This document shows positions 30,872 through 39,461 of a stretch of 46,604 nucleotides of DNA, one piece after another. How positions within the stretch are numbered: position 1 is the first letter of the stretch; the number at the start of each line of letters is the position of its first letter. The notes beneath the pieces were generated by a model. The model was given only the letters and a program-made list of their open reading frames with translations. It was not told where the DNA came from and ran no database searches. A program made the translations under genes and the position numbers. Origin of the DNA: Nocardia acidivorans NBRC 108247 (GTDB lineage Bacteria > Actinomycetota > Actinomycetes > Mycobacteriales > Mycobacteriaceae); NCBI RefSeq assembly GCF_001625085.1, contig NZ_BDAW01000050.1:1-46604 (forward strand). Direction: 5' to 3'.

Positions 30872-33748
30872 GTGCAGGACACTCGTGCAACCGACACACC
30901 CACCGCGGCGGCGGGTGGGGCCAGCGATGTGCCCGCACACCGTTACAACGCAGAACTGGCCGGCCGGGTCGAGCAGAAGTGGCAGCGGGCGTGGCAGGAG
31001 CGCGGCACCTTCTACGCGCCCAATCCGGTCGGCCCGCTGCGGGGCGAGACCCCCGCGGACAAACTGTTCGTACAGGACATGTTCCCGTACCCCTCCGGCG
31101 CGGGTCTGCACGTCGGACATCCGCTGGGCTATATCGCCACCGATGTGTTCGCCCGCTACCACCGCATGCGCGGCCGGAATGTGCTGCACGCCCTGGGTTA
31201 TGACGCCTTCGGCCTGCCCGCCGAGCAGTACGCGGTGCAGACCGGTGCGCATCCGCGGGTGACCACCGAATCCAATATCGCGAATATGCAGCGTCAGCTG
31301 GATCGACTGGGCCTGGGCCACGATCGCCGCCGCTCCTTCGCGACCACCGATCCCGAGTACTACAAATGGACGCAGTGGATCTTCCTGCGCATTTACAACG
31401 CCTGGTATGACGAAGTGCTGGGCCGGGCTCGCCCGATCGCCGAACTGATCGCACAGTTCGAGAACGGACAACGGACGATCCCCGGCGAGGACCGCGCCTG
31501 GGCCGAGCTGTCGCAGACCGAGCGCAATACCGTCATCGACTCGTATCGCCTGGTGTACCAGACCGATTCGATGGTCAACTGGTGCCCCGGTCTGGGCACC
31601 GTACTGTCCAATGAAGAGGTCACCGCGGACGGCCGCAGTGAGCGCGGCAACTTCCCGGTATTCCGCAAGCGCCTGTGGCAGTGGATGATGCGCATCACCG
31701 CCTACTCCGATCGCCTGGTCGACGACCTGGACGAGCTGGACTGGCCGGACAATGTGAAGTCCATGCAGCGCAACTGGATCGGGCGCTCGCGCGGCGCGCA
31801 GGTCAAGTTCGACGCGGGCTCGGACACCATCGAGGTCTTCACCACCCGCCCGGACACGCTGTTCGGCGCCACCTACGTGGTGCTGGCCCCCGAGCATGAT
31901 CTGGTCGACCGGCTGACCGAGGCGTCCTGGCCGTCCGGCACCGATGCCCGCTGGACCGGCGGCGGGTCCGACACCCCGGCGGAAGCCGTTGCGGCATACC
32001 GCAAGTCGATCGCGGCGAAATCGGATCTGGAGCGGCAGGAGAGCAAGGAGAAGACCGGCGTCTTCCTGGGCTCGTACGCCACCAATCCGGTGAACGGCGC
32101 GCGCGTGCCGATCTTCATCGCCGACTATGTGCTGAGCGGTTACGGCACCGGCGCGATCATGGCCGTCCCCGGTCACGATCCGCGCGACTGGGAGTTCGCC
32201 ACCGCCTTCGGCCTGCCCATTGTGGAGGTCGTCGCGGGCGGCGACATCTCCGAGGCCGCCTACTCCGGTGAGGGCACCCTGGTGAACTCCGGCTACCTGG
32301 ACGGTCTGGAGATCGACGCCGCCAAGGCGCGGGTGATCTCCGAACTGGAGGCGAACGGCCACGGTCAGGGCACCATTCAGTACAAGCTGCGCGATTGGCT
32401 GTTCGCCCGCCAGCGCTACTGGGGCGAGCCCTTCCCCATCGTCTACGACGAGGACGGCACGCCGCACGCCCTGCCGGAATCCATGCTGCCGGTGCGGCTG
32501 CCGGAGATCGAGGACTTCGCCCCGGTCACCTTCGATCCGGACGATGCCGACTCCGAACCGTCCCCGCCGCTGGCCAAGGCCACCGACTGGGTGCACGTCA
32601 CGCTGGATCTGGGCGACGGTCCCAAGCGGTACCGCCGCGATACCAATGTCATGCCCAACTGGGCGGGCAGCTCCTGGTATCAGCTGCGCTACGCGGACCC
32701 GACGAACTCGGATGCGTTCTGCGCCAAGGAGAACGAGCAGTACTGGCTGGGCCCGCGCACGGCCGAACACGGTCCGAAGGATCCGGGCGGCGTCGATCTG
32801 TACATCGGCGGTGTGGAGCACGCCGTGCTGCACCTGCTGTACTCGCGCTTCTGGCAGAAGGTGCTGTTCGATCTGGGCGATGTGTCCTCCAGCGAGCCGT
32901 ACCGTCGCCTGTTCAACCAGGGCTATATCCAGGGTTTCGCTTACAAGGATGAGCGTGGCGCGTACGTGCCCGCCGCCGAGATCGTGGAGCGGGACGGAAA
33001 GTTCTTCTGGACCAACACCTCCGGCACCGAGATCGAGGTGTTCCAGGAGTACGGCAAGATCGGCAAATCGCTGAAGAACGCCGTCTCCCCGGATGAGATG
33101 TACGAGGCCTACGGCGCGGATACCTTCCGCTTCTACGAGATGTCCATGGGTCCGCTGGACGCCTCGCGCCCCTGGTCCACCAAGGATGTCGTCGGCGCGC
33201 AGCGCTTCCTGCAGCGCGTCTGGCGACTGGTGGTGGACGAGGAGACCGGCGCGATTCGCGTCACCGACGCCGAACCCTCGGGCGAGGCACTGCGCCTGGT
33301 GCACAAGACGATTGCCGGGGTGGATGACGACTACGCCAACCTGCGGGACAATACCGCCGGCGCGAAGCTGATCGAGCTGACCAACTACCTGACCAAGAAC
33401 TTCGGCGACGGCGCACCGCGCGCCCTGGTCGAACCCCTGGTGCTGATGCTGGCCCCGATGTCCCCGCATATCGCCGAGGAGCTGTGGGAACGCCTGGGCC
33501 ACACCGCATCCCTGGCCCACGGTCCGTTTCCGATCGCCGATCCCGCACTGCTGGTGGAGGATTCGGTCGAGTACCCGATCCAGGTCAACGGCAAGGTCCG
33601 CAGTCGCGTCAGCGTCGCGGCCGATGCCGATCAGGCCGCGGTGCGGACCGCTGCCCTGGCGGATGAGAAGATCGCGGAACTGCTGGGCGGCAAGGAACCT
33701 CGCAAGATTATCGTGGTCCCCGGTCGCCTGGTGAACATCGTCGCCTGA
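30872..33748 (+). CDS. leuS: Leucyl-tRNA synthetase
   Basis: A 958-residue class I synthetase that charges tRNA-Leu. HIGH-type motif: PYPSGAGLHVGHPLGY. KMSKS-type motif: YGKIGKSLKNAVSPDE. The CP1 editing domain lies between them (e.g. FTTRPDTLFGATYVVLAPEH, GYGTGAIMAVPGHDPRDWEF), with the signature RYWGEPFPIVY and the C-terminal VQVNGKVR-type end (PIQVNGKVRSRVSVAADADQ). The GTG start has GAAGGCAGGA upstream. The 190-base leader contains no T-box that I can recognise. Confidence 0.98.
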   Translation: MQDTRATDTPTAAAGGASDVPAHRYNAELAGRVEQKWQRAWQERGTFYAPNPVGPLRGETPADKLFVQDMFPYPSGAGLHVGHPLGYIATDVFARYHRMRGRNVLHALGYDAFGLPAEQYAVQTGAHPRVTTESNIANMQRQLDRLGLGHDRRRSFATTDPEYYKWTQWIFLRIYNAWYDEVLGRARPIAELIAQFENGQRTIPGEDRAWAELSQTERNTVIDSYRLVYQTDSMVNWCPGLGTVLSNEEVTADGRSERGNFPVFRKRLWQWMMRITAYSDRLVDDLDELDWPDNVKSMQRNWIGRSRGAQVKFDAGSDTIEVFTTRPDTLFGATYVVLAPEHDLVDRLTEASWPSGTDARWTGGGSDTPAEAVAAYRKSIAAKSDLERQESKEKTGVFLGSYATNPVNGARVPIFIADYVLSGYGTGAIMAVPGHDPRDWEFATAFGLPIVEVVAGGDISEAAYSGEGTLVNSGYLDGLEIDAAKARVISELEANGHGQGTIQYKLRDWLFARQRYWGEPFPIVYDEDGTPHALPESMLPVRLPEIEDFAPVTFDPDDADSEPSPPLAKATDWVHVTLDLGDGPKRYRRDTNVMPNWAGSSWYQLRYADPTNSDAFCAKENEQYWLGPRTAEHGPKDPGGVDLYIGGVEHAVLHLLYSRFWQKVLFDLGDVSSSEPYRRLFNQGYIQGFAYKDERGAYVPAAEIVERDGKFFWTNTSGTEIEVFQEYGKIGKSLKNAVSPDEMYEAYGADTFRFYEMSMGPLDASRPWSTKDVVGAQRFLQRVWRLVVDEETGAIRVTDAEPSGEALRLVHKTIAGVDDDYANLRDNTAGAKLIELTNYLTKNFGDGAPRALVEPLVLMLAPMSPHIAEELWERLGHTASLAHGPFPIADPALLVEDSVEYPIQVNGKVRSRVSVAADADQAAVRTAALADEKIAELLGGKEPRKIIVVPGRLVNIVA

Positions 33749-33758
33749 GACCCACCTC

Positions 33759-33795
33759 CGTCGTCCCGGCGCGCTCTTGGCCGGGATGACAGGGC
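33759..33795. repeat. Dispersed palindromic element, copy C
   Basis: Arms GTCCCGGC and GCCGGGAT with a GCGCTCTTG-type loop, flanked by CCGTC and GACAGGGCGG. It lies between the 3' ends of the convergent leuS and deacetylase genes, where it can fold as a terminator in either direction. Confidence 0.82.
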
Positions 33796-33797
33796 GG

Positions 33798-34589
33798 TCA
33801 GGTGAGCACCAGGACGTCGTTCAGTGTCACGGTCGCGAGATTGCGCTCGCGGATAATGTCGTTGAGCTGATCGAAGACATGGGTGACGGTGGGCCGGTTG
33901 GCGTGCCCGATCACGATGGACTGCGCGCGAAACCACTGCCGGGCGGCGGTGAGGATGATGTCCTCGTTGATCACCGTCATGGTGTCGTTGAGATTGCCGT
34001 ACCACATGGTCGGCACGGCATACCCGGAGTCGGCCGCCACCCGATCGACCAGACCGTTGTGATGCCCGAACGGCGGGCGGTAGAACGGGGTGCCGTCGGT
34101 ACCGAAGGTGTTCCACAGGAACGCTTTCGCGCGGTCGATCTGATCCGCGATCGCGCCCGCCGAGAGCCGGGTCAGATCCGGATGGTCCCAGGTGTGATTG
34201 CCCAGCTGGATCTGGCCCGAATCGACCAGCGGGCGCAGCGCGTCGCGATGCACCATCCAGGAGTTGTAGTACGCGGTCACGAAGAAGGTCATGCGAATAC
34301 CGCTGCGACGCGCGAATTCGATGAAAGCGCCGACGGTTTCGACGCTCGCGCCGTCATCGATGGTGAGCGCCATATTGTTTCCGTCGCCGGGTAGCGCGCT
34401 GATGGTCCCCGGTCCGATGGCCACGCGCGGCGCGATCGGCGGAAGTGTCGTTCCGGGAAGCAGATTCGGCGGTATCAGACCGCCCGATGAGCCATTGTCG
34501 AAGGGGAAATCGGCACGCGCCTCGCCCGCGCCGAGCAGGGTGGCAGCGGTGCCCGCCGCCAGCAGCGTGAGCAGCCGTCTTCTGTCCAT
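33798..34589 (-). CDS. Secreted NodB-type polysaccharide deacetylase
   Basis: A 263-residue exported deacetylase. The start MDRRRLLTLLAAGTAATLLG then AGEARA is a signal peptide with a twin-arginine-like RRRLL. The NodB domain has the metal and base residues Asp78-Asp79 in LTIDDG, His132 and His136 in GNHTWDH, motif 3 FYRPPFGHHN and IGHANRPTVTHV. It probably removes acetyl groups from peptidoglycan or another wall sugar. It is closely similar along its whole length to the next gene upstream (same length, same motifs at the same positions) but lacks that protein's lipobox Cys, so it should be released or free in the wall. Confidence 0.9.
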   Translation of the reverse strand: MDRRRLLTLLAAGTAATLLGAGEARADFPFDNGSSGGLIPPNLLPGTTLPPIAPRVAIGPGTISALPGDGNNMALTIDDGASVETVGAFIEFARRSGIRMTFFVTAYYNSWMVHRDALRPLVDSGQIQLGNHTWDHPDLTRLSAGAIADQIDRAKAFLWNTFGTDGTPFYRPPFGHHNGLVDRVAADSGYAVPTMWYGNLNDTMTVINEDIILTAARQWFRAQSIVIGHANRPTVTHVFDQLNDIIRERNLATVTLNDVLVLT

Positions 34590-34671
34590 CGTCGAACCTC
34601 TTCACTAGCACCCGCCCGCCGGAAAGACGACCGGAAAATCCACTCCCCCTGGGGATTACGGAATCACGCGG

Positions 34672-35463
34672 TCATCGCGGCGGGGCGAGCACGTCGTTCA
34701 GCGTGACCATGGCGAGATTGCGCTCCCGAATCACATCCACCAGCTGGTCGTAGCAGTGCGTGACGGCCGGATGATTGGCGTGGCCGATCACAATGGTCTG
34801 CGGGTTGAAATACTTTCGCGCGCATTCCATCAGGTAGTCCTCGGTGATCACCCCGGAGTCCGAGAGCGAGCCGTACCACATGGTGGGCACGGTGTAGCCG
34901 AGATCGGCGGCCACCTTGTCGACGGTGCCGTTGTGGCGGCCGAACGGCGGCCGATAGAACGGGGTGCCGTCGACGCCGAAGGTATTGCGCAGGAACGTCT
35001 TCGCCTGATCCAGCTGCGCGGACACCGCGCTCGCCGAGAGCGTGGTCAGATCCGGATGATTCCAGGTGTGATTGCCCAGCTGGATCTGCCCGGAATCCAC
35101 CAGCGGGCGCAGCGCGTCGCGATGGATACTCCACGAGTCGTAGTAGGCGGTGACGAAGAAGGTGAAGCGCGCACCGGTGCGCCTGGCGAATTCGATGTAC
35201 GCGCCGACCACTTCGGCGCTGGCGCCGTCATCGACGGTGAGCGCCAGCGAATTGCCGCTACCCGGCAATCCGGTGATGGTGCCCGCGCCGATCGGCGTCT
35301 TGGGTCCGCCGGGCGGGGCCGGGAGCAGGCGCGGGGAGGTTCCGGGCTGCCCGTTCCCGCCCGCGGATCCGGAGTCCAGGGGATCGCTGTGCGCCTGGGT
35401 GCAGCCCGTGAGGGCGACCGCCGTGCCCGCCGCGAGCAGGGTCAGCAGCCGTCGTCTGTCCAT
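34672..35463 (-). CDS. Lipoprotein NodB-type polysaccharide deacetylase (paralogue)
   Basis: A 263-residue paralogue of the downstream gene. The signal MDRRRLLTLLAAGTAVALTG is followed by Cys21, giving the lipobox L-T-G-C, so the mature protein should be lipid-anchored. Catalytic residues are kept: Asp78-Asp79 in LTVDDG, His132/His136 in GNHTWNH, FYRPPFGRHN and IGHANHPAVTHC. The linker after the signal is Gly/Pro-rich. ATG at 35463 is preferred over a frame running to 35496. The 82-base gap to the paralogue carries a small TCCCC-CT-GGGGA hairpin. A perfect palindrome lies 26 bases upstream of the start. Confidence 0.9.
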   Translation of the reverse strand: MDRRRLLTLLAAGTAVALTGCTQAHSDPLDSGSAGGNGQPGTSPRLLPAPPGGPKTPIGAGTITGLPGSGNSLALTVDDGASAEVVGAYIEFARRTGARFTFFVTAYYDSWSIHRDALRPLVDSGQIQLGNHTWNHPDLTTLSASAVSAQLDQAKTFLRNTFGVDGTPFYRPPFGRHNGTVDKVAADLGYTVPTMWYGSLSDSGVITEDYLMECARKYFNPQTIVIGHANHPAVTHCYDQLVDVIRERNLAMVTLNDVLAPPR

Positions 35464-35488
35464 CGTGTTCGATCGCTCCGAATTTCGG

Positions 35489-35502
35489 TTCCGCATGCGG
35501 AA
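35489..35502. promoter_or_regulatory. Perfect 14-bp palindrome upstream of deacetylase pair
   Basis: TTCCGCATGCGGAA, 26 bases before the ATG of the lipoprotein deacetylase. Its position and symmetry fit an operator; the cognate regulator is unknown. Confidence 0.5.
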
Positions 35503-35618
35503 TCACCTCAGCCCCGCGCGAGTTTCGGGCGGTTCATCCGGTTATATCCACCCGCGATGAACTGGACACCAATTCCGCGCGAAACGATCCGAATTCAAGA
35601 GAAACGTTAAGGCTGCTC

Positions 35619-36323
35619 TCAGCGTGGGATCGGCCGCAATACGATCTCGGTGGGATGGGCGTCACGCGGGGTCTCGATGGCATTGCGCACCGTCCACGCC
35701 ACCGTCTCCGGGGTGAGGAATTCACTCGGCCGGTATTCGCGCTGCTCCCCCGCGACCAGTTCGCGCTGCATATCGGTATCGATGCGGCCCGGATGGATGG
35801 AGGTCACGCGCAGATCGGGCTCCTCGAGCCGCAATGCGTCACCGAAGGCGCGCAGTGCGAATTTGCTCGCCGCGTACACGCCCCAGCCGGGATTGGCGCG
35901 CAACCCCGCACCGGAATTGATCAGCACCACGTGCCCGTGCGCCGCGCGCAGGGCGGGCAGCAGCACCCGGGTCAGCTCCGATACCGCTATCAGGTTGGCT
36001 TCCAACGTATTCCGCCACTGCGCAACGGACGAATCGGCTATTGTTCCCAGGTCGGCGACCCCGGCATTGTGCACCAGGACATCGAGCCGCTCGATCGACT
36101 CGGCCGCGGCGGCCACGGCCTCGTAGTCGGTCAGCTGCACCGGCCACCCCGTGGCATCCGGCAATTCCCGCAGTATCGGTTCCAGGGCTTCCGGCGTGCG
36201 CGCACCCAGCAGCAACCGGTGCGTGGGCGCGAGCGCGCGGGCGATGGCGGCGCCGAGGCCCCGGCTCGCTCCGGTGATCAACGCGGTAGGACGGTCACTG
36301 CCGGACTGCGCGGAATTCGCCAT
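35619..36323 (-). CDS. Short-chain dehydrogenase/reductase
   Basis: A 234-residue classical SDR. Cofactor motif TGASRGLGAAIA, NAG motif VLVHNAGVADLG, catalytic Ser in LINSGAG and catalytic YAASK. Arg at the end of the second strand region (LLLGARTPE) favours NADP(H). The substrate is unknown. It is shorter than many SDRs but complete. The gene is divergent from glucosylglycerate hydrolase. Confidence 0.92.
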   Translation of the reverse strand: MANSAQSGSDRPTALITGASRGLGAAIARALAPTHRLLLGARTPEALEPILRELPDATGWPVQLTDYEAVAAAAESIERLDVLVHNAGVADLGTIADSSVAQWRNTLEANLIAVSELTRVLLPALRAAHGHVVLINSGAGLRANPGWGVYAASKFALRAFGDALRLEEPDLRVTSIHPGRIDTDMQRELVAGEQREYRPSEFLTPETVAWTVRNAIETPRDAHPTEIVLRPIPR

Positions 36324-36559
36324 GCGATCACCGTAACCGGGTGCGCGGCACCGACGATGCGTTGGCTAGGCACAGAGGGCTCAAACACACGCGCGTTCGA
36401 AAATGTGAAAAGGCGTACACAGTGCAATTCGACGAACCGGCGTCCTCGGCAGGCACAGCGTCCTACGAGGAGGTGGACATAACGCCCATAGCGCCGCCCG
36501 ACCGCCCGACAGCGGACGGACACCGCGCATACCTGCGGGTTCCGTCGCAGAATAGGGCG

Positions 36560-37900
36560 ATGACGCACTCGGGTTTCACGCCTACCCAGCTCGCGGCCCG
36601 CGCCGCCTACCTGCTGCGCGGCAACGACCTGGGGTCCATGACCACCGCCGCGCCCAGACTCTATCCACACATGTGGAGTTGGGACGCCGCCTTCGTCGCG
36701 GTCGGTCTGGCCCCGCTGAGCGTGGAGCGCGCCGTGCTGGAGATGGACACCTTGTTGTCGGCGCAATGGCGCAACGGGATGATCCCGCACATCGTCTTCG
36801 CCAATGGCGTGGACGGCTACTTCCCGGGACCGAGCCGCTGGGAGTGCCGTCGCCTGGCCACGGACGCGCCGGACGGTCCCGACACCTCCGGCATCACCCA
36901 GCCGCCCGTGCACGCCATTGCGGTGCAACGGATTCTGGATCATTCCCGGCGGCACGGGCGCAGCACCCGCGCCACCGCGGAGGAGTTCCTGCAGCGGCGC
37001 TGGCCGGATCTGATGCGCTGGCATCGCTGGCTCGCCTATGCGCGAGATCCCAAGCAGCACGGGCGAATCACGCTGTATCACGGGTGGGAATCCGGAATGG
37101 ACAATTCGCCGCGCTGGGATCGCGCCTACGCCAATGTGATTCCGGGACCGGATCTTCCGCCGTATGAGCGCGAGGATCTGCAGGTGGTCGGCGATCCCAC
37201 CCAGCGGCCCAGTGATCGCGAATACGACCGGTACATGTGGCTGGTCGAGCAGATGCGGCGCTGCGGCTACGACGATTATCAACTGGCCTCGACAATGAGC
37301 TTCGCCGTCGAGGATGTGTTCGTCACCGCGATTTTCGCGCTCGCCTGCGATGTGCTGGCCAATATCGGCGAGGACTACAAACAGCCGAACGCCGATGTGC
37401 GCGAACTGTACGAATGGGCCGACTACTTCCGGTCGGGCGTGGTCGGCACCACCGATCCGCGCACCGGGGTGGCGCGCGATTTCGATGTGCGCGCGGACAA
37501 GTGGATCGAGACCGAAACCCTCGCCTCCTTCGCGCCGCTGCTCTGCGGCGGGTTGCCGCGCGATGCCGAAAGACGGCTGCTGCGCCTGTTCGAGGGGCCG
37601 CGCTGGTGCGGGCATCCGGATCTGCGATACGCACTGCCGCCCTCGACCTCACCGGTGGCCAGGGACTTCCGGCCGCGCGAATACTGGCGCGGGCCGGTGT
37701 GGCCGGTAATGAGCTGGCTGTTCTCCTGGGTCTTCGCGCGCCGCGGCTGGGCCGAACGGTCCTTCATGCTGCGCGCGGAGGGACTGCGACAGGCCAGTGA
37801 CGGCACCTTCGCCGAGTACTACGAACCATTCACCGGCGAACCGCTGGGCAGTATGCAGCAATCCTGGACGGCGGCCTCGGTACTCGATTGGCTGGGGTGA
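36560..37900 (+). CDS. ggh: Glucosylglycerate hydrolase (GH63)
   Basis: A 446-residue cytoplasmic glycoside hydrolase, exactly the length of the mycobacterial enzyme that splits glucosylglycerate (and mannosylglycerate) into sugar and glycerate. The acid Asp181 lies in GWESGMDNSPRWD and the base Glu419 in FAEYYEPFTG, at practically the positions known for the M. hassiacum enzyme (182 and 419). Other GH63 marks are YPHMWSWDAAFVAVGL and YWRGPVWPVMSWLF. Glucosylglycerate builds up in nitrogen-starved mycobacteria, and this enzyme mobilises it on recovery. ATG at 36560 is chosen for this length match; the open frame continues upstream without homology. Confidence 0.93.
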   Translation: MTHSGFTPTQLAARAAYLLRGNDLGSMTTAAPRLYPHMWSWDAAFVAVGLAPLSVERAVLEMDTLLSAQWRNGMIPHIVFANGVDGYFPGPSRWECRRLATDAPDGPDTSGITQPPVHAIAVQRILDHSRRHGRSTRATAEEFLQRRWPDLMRWHRWLAYARDPKQHGRITLYHGWESGMDNSPRWDRAYANVIPGPDLPPYEREDLQVVGDPTQRPSDREYDRYMWLVEQMRRCGYDDYQLASTMSFAVEDVFVTAIFALACDVLANIGEDYKQPNADVRELYEWADYFRSGVVGTTDPRTGVARDFDVRADKWIETETLASFAPLLCGGLPRDAERRLLRLFEGPRWCGHPDLRYALPPSTSPVARDFRPREYWRGPVWPVMSWLFSWVFARRGWAERSFMLRAEGLRQASDGTFAEYYEPFTGEPLGSMQQSWTAASVLDWLG

Positions 37901-37993
37901 TATCCCGCGGCAGCTGAGATTCAGCTAACACTTGGACAACAGGCGGGCGCGTTCGCCCGACAAGGTGCGTAATCCCACATAGCGTCCCCTCGC

Positions 37994-38722
37994 ATGGTTC
38001 GACGGAAGAAGCTGGGACTGGCCACCCTCGCGGTGGCCGGCATCCTCACAGCAATGTCGGCCGCTCCCGCGGCGGCCGATGCGGGCGGGCCGGATGTCTC
38101 GTCCTGGCAGCACCTCGACGGCCGCATGATCAACTGGTTCGAGGTGCGCGCCTCCGGCAATCACTTCGCCATGGTCAAGGCCACCGAGGGCGTCAACTAC
38201 GTGAACCCCTACTTCGTCGCGGACAGCCTGCTCATGCGGGCGGCGGGCGTGGCGCGCGGCACCTACCACTACGCGCGGCCGAATCTGCTGCCCGAGGCGC
38301 AGGCCGCGCTGTACGCCGCCACCGTGCTCGGCCAGAACGGACCGCTCGATCTGCCGCCCGTACTGGATCTGGAGGATTCGGGCGGACTGCCCGCGCCGGC
38401 GCTCATCGACTGGACGCACCGCTATCTGAATACGGTGCAGGCGTTGACCGGTCGCGTGCCGATCATCTACACCTATCCGCGCTTCTGGCGGACGGCCATG
38501 GCGGACAGCGAGGAATTCACCAGGTACCCGCTGTGGATCGCGGACTACCGCGGCAATGACGGCCCCGAGGTGCCGGGCGGCTGGCCCGCCTGGACGTTCT
38601 GGCAGTACACCGATTCCGGGAATGTGCCGGGCATCGCCGGGGGCACCGATCTGAACGTATACAGCGGTGCCCAGGGCGATTTCGGCCGCTTCGCGAATAT
38701 GCCCAGCTTCGGCAGCGGTTAG
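37994..38722 (+). CDS. Secreted GH25 lysozyme
   Basis: A 242-residue secreted muramidase. The signal peptide is MVRRKKLGLATLAVAGILTA then MSAAPAAADA. The GH25 domain has PDVSSWQ (catalytic Asp region), HFAMVKATEGVNYVNPYF, and the DxE motif in VLDLEDSG; FWQYTDSGNVPGIAG and TDLNVY form the usual end. It would cut the MurNAc-GlcNAc bond of peptidoglycan, including N-glycolylated muramic acid as in other actinobacteria. There is no wall-binding repeat. The stop codon lies in the loop of a terminator hairpin. Confidence 0.93.
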   Translation: MVRRKKLGLATLAVAGILTAMSAAPAAADAGGPDVSSWQHLDGRMINWFEVRASGNHFAMVKATEGVNYVNPYFVADSLLMRAAGVARGTYHYARPNLLPEAQAALYAATVLGQNGPLDLPPVLDLEDSGGLPAPALIDWTHRYLNTVQALTGRVPIIYTYPRFWRTAMADSEEFTRYPLWIADYRGNDGPEVPGGWPAWTFWQYTDSGNVPGIAGGTDLNVYSGAQGDFGRFANMPSFGSG

Positions 38723-38730
38723 CCGCTGCC
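38711..38730. terminator. Hairpin terminator spanning the lysozyme stop codon
   Basis: Perfect 8-bp stem GGCAGCGG / CCGCTGCC with loop TTAG, the TAG being the lysozyme stop. It lies between convergent genes only 13 bases apart and can end transcription from both sides. Confidence 0.75.
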
Positions 38731-38735
38731 GCGGT

Positions 38736-39461
38736 TCAGAGCACCTGCGACAGGAACTGTTGCAGGCGCGGGGTTTCGGGGTTGTCGAAAAGCGCCTCCG
38801 GCGTACCGGTTTCGACAACCCTGCCGTGATCCATGAACACCACCCGATCCGATACCGAACGGGCGAAACCCATTTCGTGCGTCACCACGATCATGGACAT
38901 ACCGCCCTCGGCCAGCTCGGCCATGAGCGCCAGCACGCCCTTGACCAGCTCCGGGTCCAGCGCCGAGGTGGCCTCGTCGAAGAACATGAGCTGCGGCTTC
39001 ATGGCCAGCGCACGGGCGATGGCGACACGCTGCTGCTGACCGCCGGACAGGTTCGCGGGCCGGGAGTCGGCCTTGCCCGCCAGCCCGACCGCCTCCAACT
39101 GCTCGAGGGCGAGGGTGCGGGCCTGCTCCTTGGACAGGCCGTGCAACTTCTGCGGACCCAGCGCCACATTCTCGGCAACGGTCTTGTGCGGGAACAGATT
39201 GAAGTGCTGGAACACCATGCCGATCCGGCGGCGCAGCTGATCCGGATCATCCTTCAGCACCGATGCGCCGTCCAGCAGGATGTCACCCCGGCTCGGCTCG
39301 TACAGGCGATTCAGCACGCGCAGCAGGGTCGACTTACCCGAACCCGAGGGGCCGATGACCGTGGTGGTCTTGCCCGCGTCCACATGAATGTCCACACCGC
39401 GCAGCACCTCATTGCCGCCCAGCGTCACATGCAATCCGGTACCGGTGAGAGAGGCACTCAT
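38736..39461 (-). CDS. glnQ: Polar amino-acid ABC importer ATPase
   Basis: A 241-residue ATPase of the PAAT family. Walker A GPSGSGKSTLLRVLN, Q-loop RIGMVFQHFNLFPHKT, signature NLSGGQQQRVAIARAL, Walker B PQLMFFDEATSALDPELV and switch VTHEMGFA. Length and motifs match GlnQ/GltL/HisP. The ATGA overlap with the fused binding protein/permease gene shows that it powers that importer. The exact amino acid (glutamine, glutamate or another polar one) cannot be told. Confidence 0.92.
   Translation of the reverse strand: MSASLTGTGLHVTLGGNEVLRGVDIHVDAGKTTTVIGPSGSGKSTLLRVLNRLYEPSRGDILLDGASVLKDDPDQLRRRIGMVFQHFNLFPHKTVAENVALGPQKLHGLSKEQARTLALEQLEAVGLAGKADSRPANLSGGQQQRVAIARALAMKPQLMFFDEATSALDPELVKGVLALMAELAEGGMSMIVVTHEMGFARSVSDRVVFMDHGRVVETGTPEALFDNPETPRLQQFLSQVL

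Noticed and set aside
36341..36559. N-terminal extension of glucosylglycerate hydrolase
   Set aside because: The ATG at 36560 gives exactly the known 446-residue length and puts the catalytic residues at the known positions.
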